Origin: Nocardia arthritidis
GTDB lineage: Bacteria > Actinomycetota > Actinomycetes > Mycobacteriales > Mycobacteriaceae
NCBI RefSeq assembly: GCF_011801145.1
Contig: NZ_CP046172.1
Coordinates: forward strand, 2,046,001-2,110,000
Direction: 5' to 3'
DNA: 64,000 nucleotides
Under the pieces are notes generated by a model. It made no database searches and had not been told where the DNA came from. It worked only from the letters and a program-made list of their open reading frames with translations. Positions 52,504-60,509 of the stretch are shown one piece after another (positions within the stretch are counted from its first letter, which is position 1; each line of letters opens with the position of its first letter). The translations under genes and the position numbers were made by a program.

Positions 52504-53202
52504 TCAAGCCTTGCCGCTGGAGCGCGACTCCTTCTCCGCCACAAGCAGATACGCGACCATGAGCCGCTTCAGCTCGGCCACCGCGTCGGCGTGGCTCTGT
52601 TCGTCCTGCACCGAGAAGTTCAGCATCGAATAGACCACGTGCACCAGCACCTCGGCCATCATGGTGCGCCGGACCCGGGGGGTGCGCGGGGTGAGCGGCC
52701 GCAACATCTGCGACACCACCTCTGCGAATTCCTTCTCGTGTATCGCGCCGGTGGCCCTGGTGGACGGGGTGGACTGCATGGCGAGCCACACCTCGCGCCG
52801 CGACGGGTCGGTGACCCAGAGGTTGGCCAGATGGTCGACGAACTGGTTCATATGCCGCAGCCAGTCCAGCGACGGGATTTCGCCGTGGAAATCGGCCAGC
52901 TCCTGTGAAACCGCCACCAGGTCTTGCCGATTCAACTCGCAGACGATCACATATTTGTTGGCGAAGAACTGATACAGCGTGCCGATCGGCACCTCGGCCC
53001 GCGCCGCCACCTCTTCACAGGTGAACGACTCGAAGCCGACCTCGACCAGCAATTCCCGCGACGCCTGCAACAGCGCGTCGAACTTGCGTTTGGAACGTTC
53101 CTGCGTCGGCCTGCGGCGCGGCATGAGCTCCTGTGGGTCGTCCTGGAGCTCCAACGCAGGGTCGAGCCGCTGCTTCGACCTGGCCTCCGCGCGTACTTCC
53201 AC
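52504..53202 (-). CDS. TetR-family transcriptional regulator
   Basis: The 232-residue protein has the TetR domain after a 30-residue extension: RSKRKFDALLQASRELLVEV, then CEEVAARAEVPIGTLYQFFA. The start may be ATG 53202 or ATG 53124 (MPRRRPTQERSKRKF), which would give the standard N-terminus. It is convergent with the MFS gene and has no clear target. Confidence 0.85.
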   Translation of the reverse strand: MEVRAEARSKQRLDPALELQDDPQELMPRRRPTQERSKRKFDALLQASRELLVEVGFESFTCEEVAARAEVPIGTLYQFFANKYVIVCELNRQDLVAVSQELADFHGEIPSLDWLRHMNQFVDHLANLWVTDPSRREVWLAMQSTPSTRATGAIHEKEFAEVVSQMLRPLTPRTPRVRRTMMAEVLVHVVYSMLNFSVQDEQSHADAVAELKRLMVAYLLVAEKESRSSGKA

Positions 53203-53413
53203 GCATCAAGGCTAGCGGTATGGACACGCAGGCGACACGCGCACGGCATCTGCGTGTCCGGGCTTGTCGGATCCGCCAACCCATCCGTGTTGTTTTCGGC
53301 ACCGAACACATAACCGAATCCGTGTCCATAGTGACGCGTGTTTCGAGCAGGGGAATCCAAGGTGGCTCATGGGTTTCGCGCTCGTGAGCTCGGCCCAAGG
53401 GAGGCGTGGATCA

Positions 53414-54748
53414 GTGGTAGCACGAGCTGTGGTGACTCTCGGTGTTTCCACCGAACGCGGCGCCGTTCACGCGGTAGCGCTCGCCGAATCCGGCGAGAAG
53501 CTACCCGAGCGGGTGCTGTTTCATTTGGTGGAGAAAACGCCCGGCGACAGCAAGGCGGAATTGGCCGCCGCGGTCGAGACGGCGATGGATGAACTAGCCG
53601 CGCGGATCGGGCCGGACCGGGAGATCGGGGGCGCCGCCGTCGCCTACCGTGATGCCGCCGAGCGCCGTGCGATCGTCACCCGATTGGCGACGGGGCGGTG
53701 GCATACCGCCTCACTGGTGTCGGCGAAATCCGCACACCTGCATGTCGCCGGGGTGATGACGTGGCTGGACGAATTCGATGATCTGTTGATCTGTGAGGTG
53801 GTTCCGGGTTATCAGGCGTTCACCCTGATCGATCGGGGTAGACGCAGAGTGCTGGCCGCGATCGGCCAGGCGGGCGGTGCGACGGCGGAGGCCATGGGTT
53901 CGGCGGTCACCGCGGCATGGGATCAGTTCGAGGCGGCGGCGGTCCGCCCCGACGCGGTGGTGTTGATCGGTTCGGCCGCGGAGGAGCCCGAGGTGCTCGC
54001 CGCGGTGGACCGTTTCGGTGCACCGGTGATTCCGTGCAAGATCGCGGATTTCGCGCCCGCGGTCGGCGCCGCCCTCGCGGCGCTCGCCGAGCTGGAGGAG
54101 CCCGGCGGCGAGTTGGTGGAGCGGGTGCATCGCGGCAGGGGCGCCGCGGCGTTGTTCGCGGCGGCCAGTGTGCTGGCGGGTGGTCTGGTTGTGGGCGGCG
54201 TCTATGTGGCGGGCGGTTCGTCGCGCTCGATTCCGGGGGTCGTCGCCGATGCCAGAACCACCTCCGACGCGCATTCGGTCGGCGGCGAGCCGGTGGCAAC
54301 CGGTCCCGGCCCGGTCGAGGTGCCGAGAAGACACGAGGTCGGGCATCCGACGGGCGTCGCGCCCGCCGTCGTGCCCGACCCGGAACCGGCGATGGTGACG
54401 CTCGATTCGGATATCCAGCAGCCGACGCAGCACATCGTGCAGCATTGGGGCAGTCCGGCGCAGGACCGGCCGGTACCGCTGGTGCAGGCCGAGCCCGCGA
54501 TGCACGGCACCGACCCGGCGACCCACGAATCCGATCACGCGGTAACACCCGCGGTATCCGGTTCCGGGGTTCCTTCGCTCACCACAAAGGTCGGCGCCCC
54601 CGACGCCTCACTCCTCTTCCCAGGTGAATCCCCGCCACCCGCCGCCTTCACCGCCGAATCCGCGGCCTGGTGGGACAACCACTTCAGAACCATGGTGATG
54701 TGGGCAGCACAGCAAATATCGCCCTCATCGCCGGTATCACCCGTCTGA
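53414..54748 (+). CDS. DUF7159-family membrane protein
   Basis: The 444-residue protein (GTG 53414) has an N-terminal domain of about 240 residues starting VVARAVVTLGVSTERGAVHA, similar to the actinomycete DUF7159 proteins (actin-fold-like, unassigned function). One membrane helix follows (AAALFAAASVLAGGLVVGGV, about 240-260), then a long Pro/Val/Gln-rich external tail. ATG 53264 is another start but reads through the upstream intergenic. Function is unknown. Confidence 0.7.
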   Translation: MVARAVVTLGVSTERGAVHAVALAESGEKLPERVLFHLVEKTPGDSKAELAAAVETAMDELAARIGPDREIGGAAVAYRDAAERRAIVTRLATGRWHTASLVSAKSAHLHVAGVMTWLDEFDDLLICEVVPGYQAFTLIDRGRRRVLAAIGQAGGATAEAMGSAVTAAWDQFEAAAVRPDAVVLIGSAAEEPEVLAAVDRFGAPVIPCKIADFAPAVGAALAALAELEEPGGELVERVHRGRGAAALFAAASVLAGGLVVGGVYVAGGSSRSIPGVVADARTTSDAHSVGGEPVATGPGPVEVPRRHEVGHPTGVAPAVVPDPEPAMVTLDSDIQQPTQHIVQHWGSPAQDRPVPLVQAEPAMHGTDPATHESDHAVTPAVSGSGVPSLTTKVGAPDASLLFPGESPPPAAFTAESAAWWDNHFRTMVMWAAQQISPSSPVSPV

Positions 54749-54757
54749 CCGAACGCC

Positions 54758-54791
54758 AGAGGCCCGGTGCCCTTCGAGGCACCGGGCCTCT
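54758..54791. terminator. Hairpin terminator after the DUF7159 gene
   Basis: Fourteen-base perfect arms AGAGGCCCGGTGCC and complement enclose the 6-base loop CTTCGA, 9 bases after the stop. No T run follows. Confidence 0.65.
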
Positions 54792-54810
54792 CCGTGTCTC
54801 CCGCCAGGAT

Positions 54811-54883
54811 TCAAACCGACAGTTCGCGGCGCAGCTTCACAACGTGCCCGTCGCGCGCAGGTGTATTAGGCGCCACTTCGGCC
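54811..54883 (-). repeat. Copy of the 3' end of bcp
   Basis: The minus strand reads GHVVKLRRELSV and a stop, matching the C-terminus GHVAKLRRELSV of Bcp (56448-56520) with about 80% base identity by hand, one small indel upstream. Together with the real 3' end of bcp it flanks the nucleotidyltransferase/HTH pair as a direct repeat, suggesting insertion at the 3' end of bcp. Confidence 0.65.
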
Positions 54884-54894
54884 AATGCTGCAGC

Positions 54895-55686
54895 CTACTT
54901 CTCGCCGAGCCGCCGTATGGGTGGCTGTATTTGTGGGGTCTGGACTGTCGCAAGCAGTGCATCGCGAGCTCGCAAACGAAATTCTGACGGTATTGCCAAC
55001 CAGGATCTGTGCAAAGGGTTGTTCAGCTGGGTTGCGAGTGTCTTCATTCGTCGGAAGTCGCTGCCCGACATCTCCTTGGCGTACGCGCGCGGATTGGAGA
55101 TCGCACATGCCAGCAACGCCGCATCGTCGAGGTGTCGGTCACGGTCACGTGAATCTTCGAGGTAGGCAGCACCTTTGAGCACAAGTGCGCCGAGGACGTT
55201 GGGTACGCTCACGGCGAGGGTGTGGCCGTCCGATACTTCGATCTCGCAGTTGACGGTTTTGCGGAGTGCTGAAGTCCCGGCAGGAATGCGAAATACCTCT
55301 CGCCCTGCCACGGTCGGGCGGTGTTTCGGTGCAAGGTGATCAGCGATCATGACGTCAATTTGCTGAGTTCCACGAAGGAACCGGTGCACAGGCGCGTGAC
55401 GTCCGGTCGGGATGCTGAGCTGATAACCCATCGACTCCAAGGCGCATCGGGCCTGACCGAATGTCGTCGCGCCGGTCTCGATATGCAGGACCATATCGAT
55501 GTCGATGGTTGCCCTGTTGATCGGCAGGCCAGCATGGACGGCGTGGATCTGGATCATCAAGCCGCCGACCAACGTCCAGAGGTCACCCGGGAAAACCGAG
55601 ATGAGCTCCGTCATCTGGGGCCACGGGGGACCCCAACCGCCGACCGGGGCAGGTATCCGCCAGCGCTCACGGGGGCTACCGGTCAC
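54895..55686 (-). CDS. Nucleotidyltransferase-like protein (AbiEii-type?)
   Basis: With GTG 55686, overlapping the end of the HTH gene by 11 bases, the protein has 263 residues. WTLVGGLMIQIHAVHAGLPI followed by RATIDIDMVL is the GG-x..TxDID motif of AbiEii/DUF1814-type nucleotidyltransferases, with both metal-binding Asp. A later SVPNVLGALVLKGAAYLEDS and RDRHLDDAALLACAI match the helical C-terminal half of this family (K and D pair). ATG 55614 (MTELISVFP) is a shorter alternative start. As the second gene of a two-gene operon it could be the toxin of an abortive-infection-type system, by inference. Confidence 0.65.
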   Translation of the reverse strand: MTGSPRERWRIPAPVGGWGPPWPQMTELISVFPGDLWTLVGGLMIQIHAVHAGLPINRATIDIDMVLHIETGATTFGQARCALESMGYQLSIPTGRHAPVHRFLRGTQQIDVMIADHLAPKHRPTVAGREVFRIPAGTSALRKTVNCEIEVSDGHTLAVSVPNVLGALVLKGAAYLEDSRDRDRHLDDAALLACAISNPRAYAKEMSGSDFRRMKTLATQLNNPLHRSWLAIPSEFRLRARDALLATVQTPQIQPPIRRLGEK

Positions 55687-56371
55687 GTTGGCGCACCTCC
55701 TCGAGCAAGTTGGTGAGTTCGTGGTATCCGGCCCGGTGTTCACGAGTGTCGAGCGACTCGGTCAAATCGACGGCGACAGCCGCCCACGGGGTGCTACCGC
55801 CGACGAACGCCTCTTCGAAAGTCGTAGCGCGGAGGATTACCGCCCCTGCCGGGTCGGACATCAGGTGGAAATGGTCAACCAGCGTAGCTAGCTCCGTTGT
55901 GGGGATATAGCCGTCGACTCTTGTTGTCTGGGAAGTCAATTCGAGGCGCGACCAGTGGGGATGCCGTGTCGCGGATGATCCGGTCAGTGCGATGGTGGTC
56001 GATAGGTCCTGCACCGCGACCGAGTCGCCCCGGAAGCGATGAGTGATAGCGCGATTGGCACTGAGGTGAGCAAGCTCGTCGGCGTCCATTTTGCGGAGCC
56101 GATGGGTGAGCCGGGTTCGTTCGGCGGCGGACAGCCATCCCGGATCGGAGCCGGACAGCAACGTCAGCGCACCCCATGCGATGCGCTGCGTCCATATTCG
56201 TCCGGGATGTCTGCGCTGCCGGGCGAGCCGGTGCACCGAGCCTGCGTCGACCAACAGCGTCCTTCCGGCACGTCTCGCCACCTCGAGTCGACCGGCGGCT
56301 GCCATGCGAGCGACCTGCCGGGGCGTGATGTCCAGCAGCTCGGCGGCCTGTGCTGTCGTCATCTCGCTCAT
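55676..56371 (-). CDS. Helix-turn-helix protein, antitoxin/regulator candidate
   Basis: With ATG 56371 the 231-residue protein starts MSEMTTAQAAELLDITPRQV and then ARMAAAGRLEVARRAGRTLL, an excisionase/MerR-like helix-turn-helix. The rest is not recognised: it includes RIWTQRIAWGALTLLSGSDP and ILRATTFEEAFVGGSTPWAA, reminiscent of AbiEi-type proteins. The inverted repeat at 56371-56404 covers the start and the promoter region, so autoregulation is likely. It lies upstream of and overlaps the nucleotidyltransferase gene. AbiEi and AbiEii together form a type IV toxin-antitoxin module elsewhere; here that is inference. Confidence 0.6.
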   Translation of the reverse strand: MSEMTTAQAAELLDITPRQVARMAAAGRLEVARRAGRTLLVDAGSVHRLARQRRHPGRIWTQRIAWGALTLLSGSDPGWLSAAERTRLTHRLRKMDADELAHLSANRAITHRFRGDSVAVQDLSTTIALTGSSATRHPHWSRLELTSQTTRVDGYIPTTELATLVDHFHLMSDPAGAVILRATTFEEAFVGGSTPWAAVAVDLTESLDTREHRAGYHELTNLLEEVRQRDR

Positions 56372-56404
56372 ACACATATGGTCTCTCAAACGACCATATG
56401 TGTA
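56371..56404. promoter_or_regulatory. Palindromic operator at start of HTH gene
   Basis: Thirteen-base perfect arms TACACATATGGTC and GACCATATGTGTA with an 8-base spacer. The downstream arm touches the ATG at 56371. The sequence beyond it (TTATTTACA on the minus strand) is AT-rich and could be the -10 box, which suggests a leaderless or short-leader transcript. Confidence 0.6.
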
Positions 56405-56447
56405 AATAAATACCCTTCAGAGGCGGTTCGTGCCGGATGCGTCGCGG

Positions 56448-56945
56448 TCAGACGGACAGTTCGCGGCGCAGCTTCGCTACGTGACCTGTCGCGCGGACGT
56501 TGTATTGGGCGACTTCGATTTTGCCCTGTTCGTCTACCAGGAAGGTGGAGCGGATGACGCCGACTACGGTTTTGCCGTACATGGTTTTCTCGCCGTAGGC
56601 GCCGTATGCGGAGAGGACGGTGCGGTCCGGGTCGGACAGGAGCGGGAAGGTGAGTCGCTCGGTGTCGCGGAATTTGGCGAGTTTGGCCGGTTTGTCGGGG
56701 GAGATGCCGATGACGTCGATGCCCGCGCCCTCGAGTTCGGCGAGGCTGTCGCGGAAGTCGCAGGCCTGTTTGGTGCAGCCGGGGGTGCTGGCGGCGGGGT
56801 AGAAGTACACGATCACCTTGCGGCCGCGGTAGTCGGCCAGCGAGACGTCCTTGCCGTCGGCGTCGGGCAGGGTGAAATCGGGGGCTGGGTCGCCGGGGGC
56901 GAGCCGGTGGTTGTCGGTCACGTCCTGCACGGTAATCGAAGGCAC
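56448..56945 (-). CDS. bcp: Thiol peroxidase Bcp (peroxiredoxin)
   Basis: The 165-residue protein is a full-length Bcp-type peroxiredoxin: PDFTLPDADGKDVSLADYRG, VIVYFYPAASTPGCTKQACD with the peroxidatic Cys (STPGCT) and the second Cys of the CxxxxC pair, then IRSTFLVDEQGKI. It reduces hydroperoxides with thioredoxin as electron donor. The start ATG 56945 is supported by the standard N-terminus. Confidence 0.95.
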   Translation of the reverse strand: MPSITVQDVTDNHRLAPGDPAPDFTLPDADGKDVSLADYRGRKVIVYFYPAASTPGCTKQACDFRDSLAELEGAGIDVIGISPDKPAKLAKFRDTERLTFPLLSDPDRTVLSAYGAYGEKTMYGKTVVGVIRSTFLVDEQGKIEVAQYNVRATGHVAKLRRELSV

Positions 56946-56982
56946 CGACTCCGGGGCCGGGTACAGACCTGGCCTCGCCCGT

Positions 56983-57147
56983 TAGGCCCTGTGTCGAAGT
57001 CCCATCCGGCGCCTCCGTGGTCCAGCTCGCCGCCTGGCCGCGTTGTCGTCGTCGCCGATACAAACCCGGTATCGGCTCCTCCTCCGCCTTGCCAGGCGAC
57101 GAGCTGGACCACGGGATGCATCCGGCCGGACTTCGACACAGGGCCTA
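56983..57147. repeat. Long imperfect palindrome (about 165 nt)
   Basis: Outer arms are 20-base perfect (56983-57002 and 57128-57147, TAGGCCCTGTGTCGAAGTCC and complement). A second pair (GTGGTCCAGCTCGCCGCCTGG against its complement with one mismatch, near 57018-57038 and 57098-57118) and a third (GCCGATAC/GTATCGGC near 57053 and 57070) lie inside, so nearly the whole segment can form one hairpin. It lies between divergent genes and could be a MITE-like unit or a structured RNA. Confidence 0.6.
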
Positions 57148-57204
57148 GACTCGAGCGCGAGCCGCGGACGGCCCTGGCGGCAGACACTTACAGGAGGGTG
57201 AACG

Positions 57205-57426
57205 GTGGCAAGGGATACCGAGCGGATCGAGCGAGAGATCGAGGCCGCACGCACTCGGCTGGCGAATACGCTCGACGAGATAGCGGTGCGCGCCGATCCG
57301 CAGCGGATCGCCGACGACACCAAGCACATCGTGCTGGCCAAGCTGAATGAGCCCAAGGTGAAATACAGCCTGATCGGCGCGGGCGTCGTGGTGGTCGGCC
57401 TGGTGCTGCTGAAGATCTTCCGCTGA
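57205..57426 (+). CDS. DUF3618-family small membrane protein
   Basis: The 73-residue protein starts (GTG 57205; GGAGGGTGA before it) with RDTERIEREIEAARTRLANT, the DUF3618 helical motif, followed by a C-terminal membrane helix (YSLIGAGVVVVGLVLLKIF). Such proteins are common in mycobacteria and nocardia and may link the cell envelope with cytoplasmic partners; function unknown. Confidence 0.85.
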   Translation: MARDTERIEREIEAARTRLANTLDEIAVRADPQRIADDTKHIVLAKLNEPKVKYSLIGAGVVVVGLVLLKIFR

Positions 57427-57427
57427 C

Positions 57428-57482
57428 CGAAACGCGAAACACCCGGTGTGGCCGCTTGCCGCACCGGGTGTTTCGCGTTTCG
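57428..57482. terminator. Strong hairpin terminator
   Basis: Twenty-one-base perfect arms (first arm CGAAACGCGAAACACCCGGTG, second its complement) with a 13-base apical part that can pair further (TGGC/GCCG). It starts one base after the DUF3618 stop and ends 4 bases before the end of the convergent excalibur gene, so it probably serves both. Confidence 0.8.
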
Positions 57483-57486
57483 AGGG

Positions 57487-57786
57487 TCAGACCGTCGGGC
57501 AGGCCATGCCGGTGCCTTCGGGGTCGAGCGCCGGGGTGTAGCCCGGTTCGCCCCGAAACAGCGGTGCGCGACCGGCCGCACGGGCCTCGTCGCAGTTGGC
57601 GAATCCGCCGCCGGCGGAACCGGTTTGGGTCAGGCCGGCGGAACCGGTCGCCCCGATGATCGAGTCCAGGCCGGAGGAGCCGGTGCCGGCGGACCCGGAT
57701 GGTGCGGGCCCTGCCAGAGCGGTGGGTGCTGCTAGAAGCGTCAGTCCCGCGGCGGCGACGCTGACGGTGAGCCGGCGAACGTTCAT
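57487..57786 (-). CDS. Secreted excalibur-domain protein
   Basis: The 99-residue protein has a signal peptide (MNVRRLTVSVAAAGLTLLAA, cleaved after ALA), a Gly/Ser-rich spacer and a C-terminal excalibur domain: FANCDEARAAGRAPLFRGEP and LDPEGTGMACP. The conserved Asp-rich loop DxDxxGxxCE is shortened to DPEGTGMAC. The domain is thought to bind calcium. Confidence 0.85.
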   Translation of the reverse strand: MNVRRLTVSVAAAGLTLLAAPTALAGPAPSGSAGTGSSGLDSIIGATGSAGLTQTGSAGGGFANCDEARAAGRAPLFRGEPGYTPALDPEGTGMACPTV

Positions 57787-57966
57787 GTATTCCTCTGTCG
57801 TGTGCTGCGATTGGTTCGTCGTCCTGAGGCGGACGCCGCATCCACTGTTGTGACGCTGGCTGCACTTGTCAACCGAGGGAAGGCCGAACTAGGGGTTTGG
57901 CGGAAGATGCCGATCGGTCCCATTGTTGGTGTCCGTGTCAACTAACATCCGGTTAAACTTGTAGCC

Positions 57967-58440
57967 ATGGTCCGATGGCTGAACACCGACGAGCAGACGA
58001 CCTGGCAGGCCTACATCCGGTTGCGCCAGCGAATGGATGCGGCGATCTCCGCCGGACTGGCCCGCGACGGCTTATCCACCGCCGATTACGAACTGCTGGT
58101 TGCCCTTTCGGCGGCGCCGGGCGATTGCCTGCGCGCCAAGGAGTTGGCGGCCGAGGTGTGCTGGGAGAAGAGCAGGCTGTCGAAACATCTGTCCCGCATG
58201 GCCGGGCGCGGGCTGGTCGATCGCCGACCCGCCGCCGACGACGCCCGCGGCATCCTGGTGCGATTGACCCCGGCGGGTCGGCGGGCGTTGGAGAATGCCG
58301 CACCCAATCATGTGGAGCTGGTGCGCCGGATCTTCATCGACTCGATGACGCCGGACGAGGCCAAAGCGCTGCGCTCACTCGCCGACAAGGTGGTTCCCGC
58401 GGCCGAGGGCAGCGACAACCTCGCCGACTGCGATCGTTAG
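57967..58440 (+). CDS. MarR-family transcriptional regulator
   Basis: The 157-residue protein has LSTADYELLVALSAAPGDCL, then LAAEVCWEKSRLSKHLSRMA with the recognition helix and DDARGILVRLTPAGRRALEN for the wing. This is the MarR fold. It overlaps the convergent DUF1992 gene by 4 bases. Its target gene is not evident; the 180-base upstream space may hold its own operator. Confidence 0.9.
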   Translation: MVRWLNTDEQTTWQAYIRLRQRMDAAISAGLARDGLSTADYELLVALSAAPGDCLRAKELAAEVCWEKSRLSKHLSRMAGRGLVDRRPAADDARGILVRLTPAGRRALENAAPNHVELVRRIFIDSMTPDEAKALRSLADKVVPAAEGSDNLADCDR

Positions 58441-58919
58441 CGGCGCAGCAACCTACGCCACCAGCCGACGGATTCGGTTGGCGCGGAAGGGGTTCGGGGC
58501 GGTGTCCGTCGCGTGGATGCGCGGTCCGCACGCCACTGCGCGACGACGGCCTCGGTGTCGAGCGGCCCGATCGGGACGTACGGACCGTGCGGGAGCCGCA
58601 GCCAGTCGGCGATGCGCCGGTTCAGCTCGGCGACGGTCGCACGCACCTCGCGCTCGGTGGGCATATCGCGCACCGTGTCCTGGATGCGCTCGGATTCCTT
58701 GCGCAACACCAGCGATGGCGGCAGCATGGCGTCCGCGCTCACGCCCTCGCGGCGCAAATAGTTGTGCAGCCACCAATTTTCGTCGAGATGGGTGCCCGCG
58801 CCGGGAAGCGGTTTGCCCTTACCTGCCAGGTTGTCGAATTCGCCCCGCTCTGTTGCCTCACGAACCTGCTTGTCGATCCATGATTCAAAGGTGAGATCGG
58901 GCGGCTTGCGCTCGGTCAT
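58437..58919 (-). CDS. DUF1992 (DnaJ-homologue subfamily C member 28-like) protein
   Basis: The 160-residue protein has the DUF1992 signature: FESWIDKQVREATERGEFDN, then LAGKGKPLPGAG and LPPSLVLRKESERIQDTVRD. These soluble proteins are widespread, and their role is not known. The C-terminal 30 residues are basic and variable. Confidence 0.88.
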   Translation of the reverse strand: MTERKPPDLTFESWIDKQVREATERGEFDNLAGKGKPLPGAGTHLDENWWLHNYLRREGVSADAMLPPSLVLRKESERIQDTVRDMPTEREVRATVAELNRRIADWLRLPHGPYVPIGPLDTEAVVAQWRADRASTRRTPPRTPSAPTESVGWWRRLLRR

Positions 58920-58948
58920 ACCACCATCCTACGGACCGAATTGTCCGG

Positions 58949-59560
58949 TTACAGAGGGTCGATCGACTCGGCGAGGCGTTGGGCGGCGTCCTTGTCTATC
59001 GGGTTGCGGGAATCGCTGAGCCAGGTCACCCACCAGCGGTTGTCGCCCGAGCGCAGCACCGCGGCGTACACCTCGGCCTTCGGCTGGCCCGCGTTGTCGA
59101 ATTGGACGCGGTAGAAGGCGGAGGCTCCGGTCGTCTCGGCGCCCGCCAAGTGCTTCTGTTCCCGGTCGGTCCGGCGGCCGGAATCCGGGAAGAAGAATTC
59201 GCCCATGCCCGCGGCCAACTCGCCTGCCGCCTTCGCATCGTCGGGTTCGTCGGCGGCGAACAGTGCGTCATCCATCTTGCCGATCAGGATGATCTGGTTG
59301 TCATCACCCTTCTGCAGCGCGACCTGACCGTAGACGAGGCCGCTCTTCTCCTTGTCGGGCGTGCGCTGGGTCCATCCGGGCGGCGGGACGAAGCTGATAC
59401 CGGCCGCATCGCTGACGATCCGGCCGTCCTCGGCGGACGAGGACGGCCGGGACATGGCGAGTCCGCCGATGCCGCCGAGCCCGGCGAGCAGCGCGAGCGC
59501 GCAGCCTAGCAGGACGAAGCGGGCGGACCGCCGCGAGAGTGGAGCCTGTTCTAGGTCCAT
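58949..59560 (-). CDS. Apa-family (alanine/proline-rich secreted antigen-like) exported protein
   Basis: The 203-residue protein has an N-terminal membrane anchor or signal (FVLLGCALALLAGLGGIGGL) and the domain found in M. tuberculosis Apa (Mpt32): FVPPPGWTQRT, ILIGKMDDALFAADEPDDAK, LAAGMGEFFFPDSGRRTDRE, FYRVQFDNAGQPKAEVYAAV and NPIDKDAAQRLAESIDPL. The proline-rich tails of Apa are absent. The mycobacterial protein is a secreted fibronectin-binding glycoprotein; this short form is probably at the cell surface. Confidence 0.8.
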   Translation of the reverse strand: MDLEQAPLSRRSARFVLLGCALALLAGLGGIGGLAMSRPSSSAEDGRIVSDAAGISFVPPPGWTQRTPDKEKSGLVYGQVALQKGDDNQIILIGKMDDALFAADEPDDAKAAGELAAGMGEFFFPDSGRRTDREQKHLAGAETTGASAFYRVQFDNAGQPKAEVYAAVLRSGDNRWWVTWLSDSRNPIDKDAAQRLAESIDPL

Positions 59561-59597
59561 AAAACGACGCTAGCAGGATAAATGCGGTATTCCGGGA

Positions 59598-59912
59598 TCA
59601 GGCCCACGGCGCGACCGGCGGCTTCACCCAGAGGATTTTCTCGTCGAGGTGATGTCGTTGTGCCGCAGGGTGATCCGGATGCCGGTCGGCCCAGGCATCC
59701 TTTTCGTCGAGCAGCTGCGCGACGGCCTGCCAGGTCTCATCGGTGCTCGGTGGGTTGGTGCCCGCGGCCCTGGCCAGTTTGCGCAGCACGGCCGCGGGTA
59801 GCCCGGTGAGCTCGGCGCCGGTGATGCCGCGCTCCCATACATAGGTGGCCAGCCGCCGCGCTTTGTCGGCGCGGCTGCGATTGGCGAAGTCACCGTGGCT
59901 GTAGTCGGCCAT
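59598..59912 (-). CDS. Conserved hypothetical protein, 104 residues
   Basis: This protein begins MADYSHGDFANRSRADKARR and ends LDEKILWVKPPVAPWA. It is helical and basic at the start and acidic in the middle, with no transmembrane segment. I recognise it only as a short protein that recurs in actinomycete genomes; function unknown. It lies 12 bases from the end of the transglycosylase gene and may be in its operon. Confidence 0.65.
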   Translation of the reverse strand: MADYSHGDFANRSRADKARRLATYVWERGITGAELTGLPAAVLRKLARAAGTNPPSTDETWQAVAQLLDEKDAWADRHPDHPAAQRHHLDEKILWVKPPVAPWA

Positions 59913-59924
59913 GGCCGAAGGAGG

Positions 59925-60509
59925 CTAGTACGCGGAGTTGACGTTGTCCATCGACCCGTATGTGCGGGCCGCGTAATTGCAGGCGGCCACGATATTGGCG
60001 ACGGGATCGTAGATATCCCAGGAGGTTCCGTCGATGTGGTACGCCTGGAAGGTCGGGTCGATCACCTGCAGCAGGCCCTTGGACGGAATGCCCGCGGCGG
60101 CATTGGAATCCCACAGGTTGATCGCATGCGGGTTGCCGGTCGATTCGCGCATCGCGTTGCGGTAGATGCCGTCGTAGCTGCCCGGGATGTTGTGCGCGTG
60201 CATGATGTCCAGTGCCTGACGGATCCAGCCGTCGAGGTTGTCCGGGTAGCTGGGGGCGGGCGGGGGCATCGGCGCCGGAACCGGAATGGGCAGCGGCATC
60301 GGCGCGGGTGCCGGTGCGGCCTGTACGGCGGGCGCCGCCGGGGCGGGCTCCTGCTGCGCGACCATGGTGATGCGAGACGGGACGCGATCGTCGGCCACCG
60401 ATACCGCGGACGAGGCGCAGATGGCCATCACACCGACCGTCGCGACGGCGACGGTGATGCCATCGCGGAGCGAGGCGCGGCGAAGTAGCGGGATGCGTCT
60501 GTCAGGCAT
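59925..60509 (-). CDS. Secreted lytic transglycosylase-like (SLT) protein
   Basis: With ATG 60509 the protein has 194 residues: a basic N-terminus, one membrane/signal helix (GITVAVATVGVMAICASSAV), a Pro/Ala-rich spacer and a C-terminal SLT domain with YRNAMRESTGNPHAINLWDS and SKGLLQVIDPTFQAYHIDG. The Glu in MRESTG is the catalytic residue. This is similar to resuscitation-promoting or transglycosylase-like proteins that cleave peptidoglycan. Regulation may involve the long non-coding leader upstream. Confidence 0.85.
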   Translation of the reverse strand: MPDRRIPLLRRASLRDGITVAVATVGVMAICASSAVSVADDRVPSRITMVAQQEPAPAAPAVQAAPAPAPMPLPIPVPAPMPPPAPSYPDNLDGWIRQALDIMHAHNIPGSYDGIYRNAMRESTGNPHAINLWDSNAAAGIPSKGLLQVIDPTFQAYHIDGTSWDIYDPVANIVAACNYAARTYGSMDNVNSAY

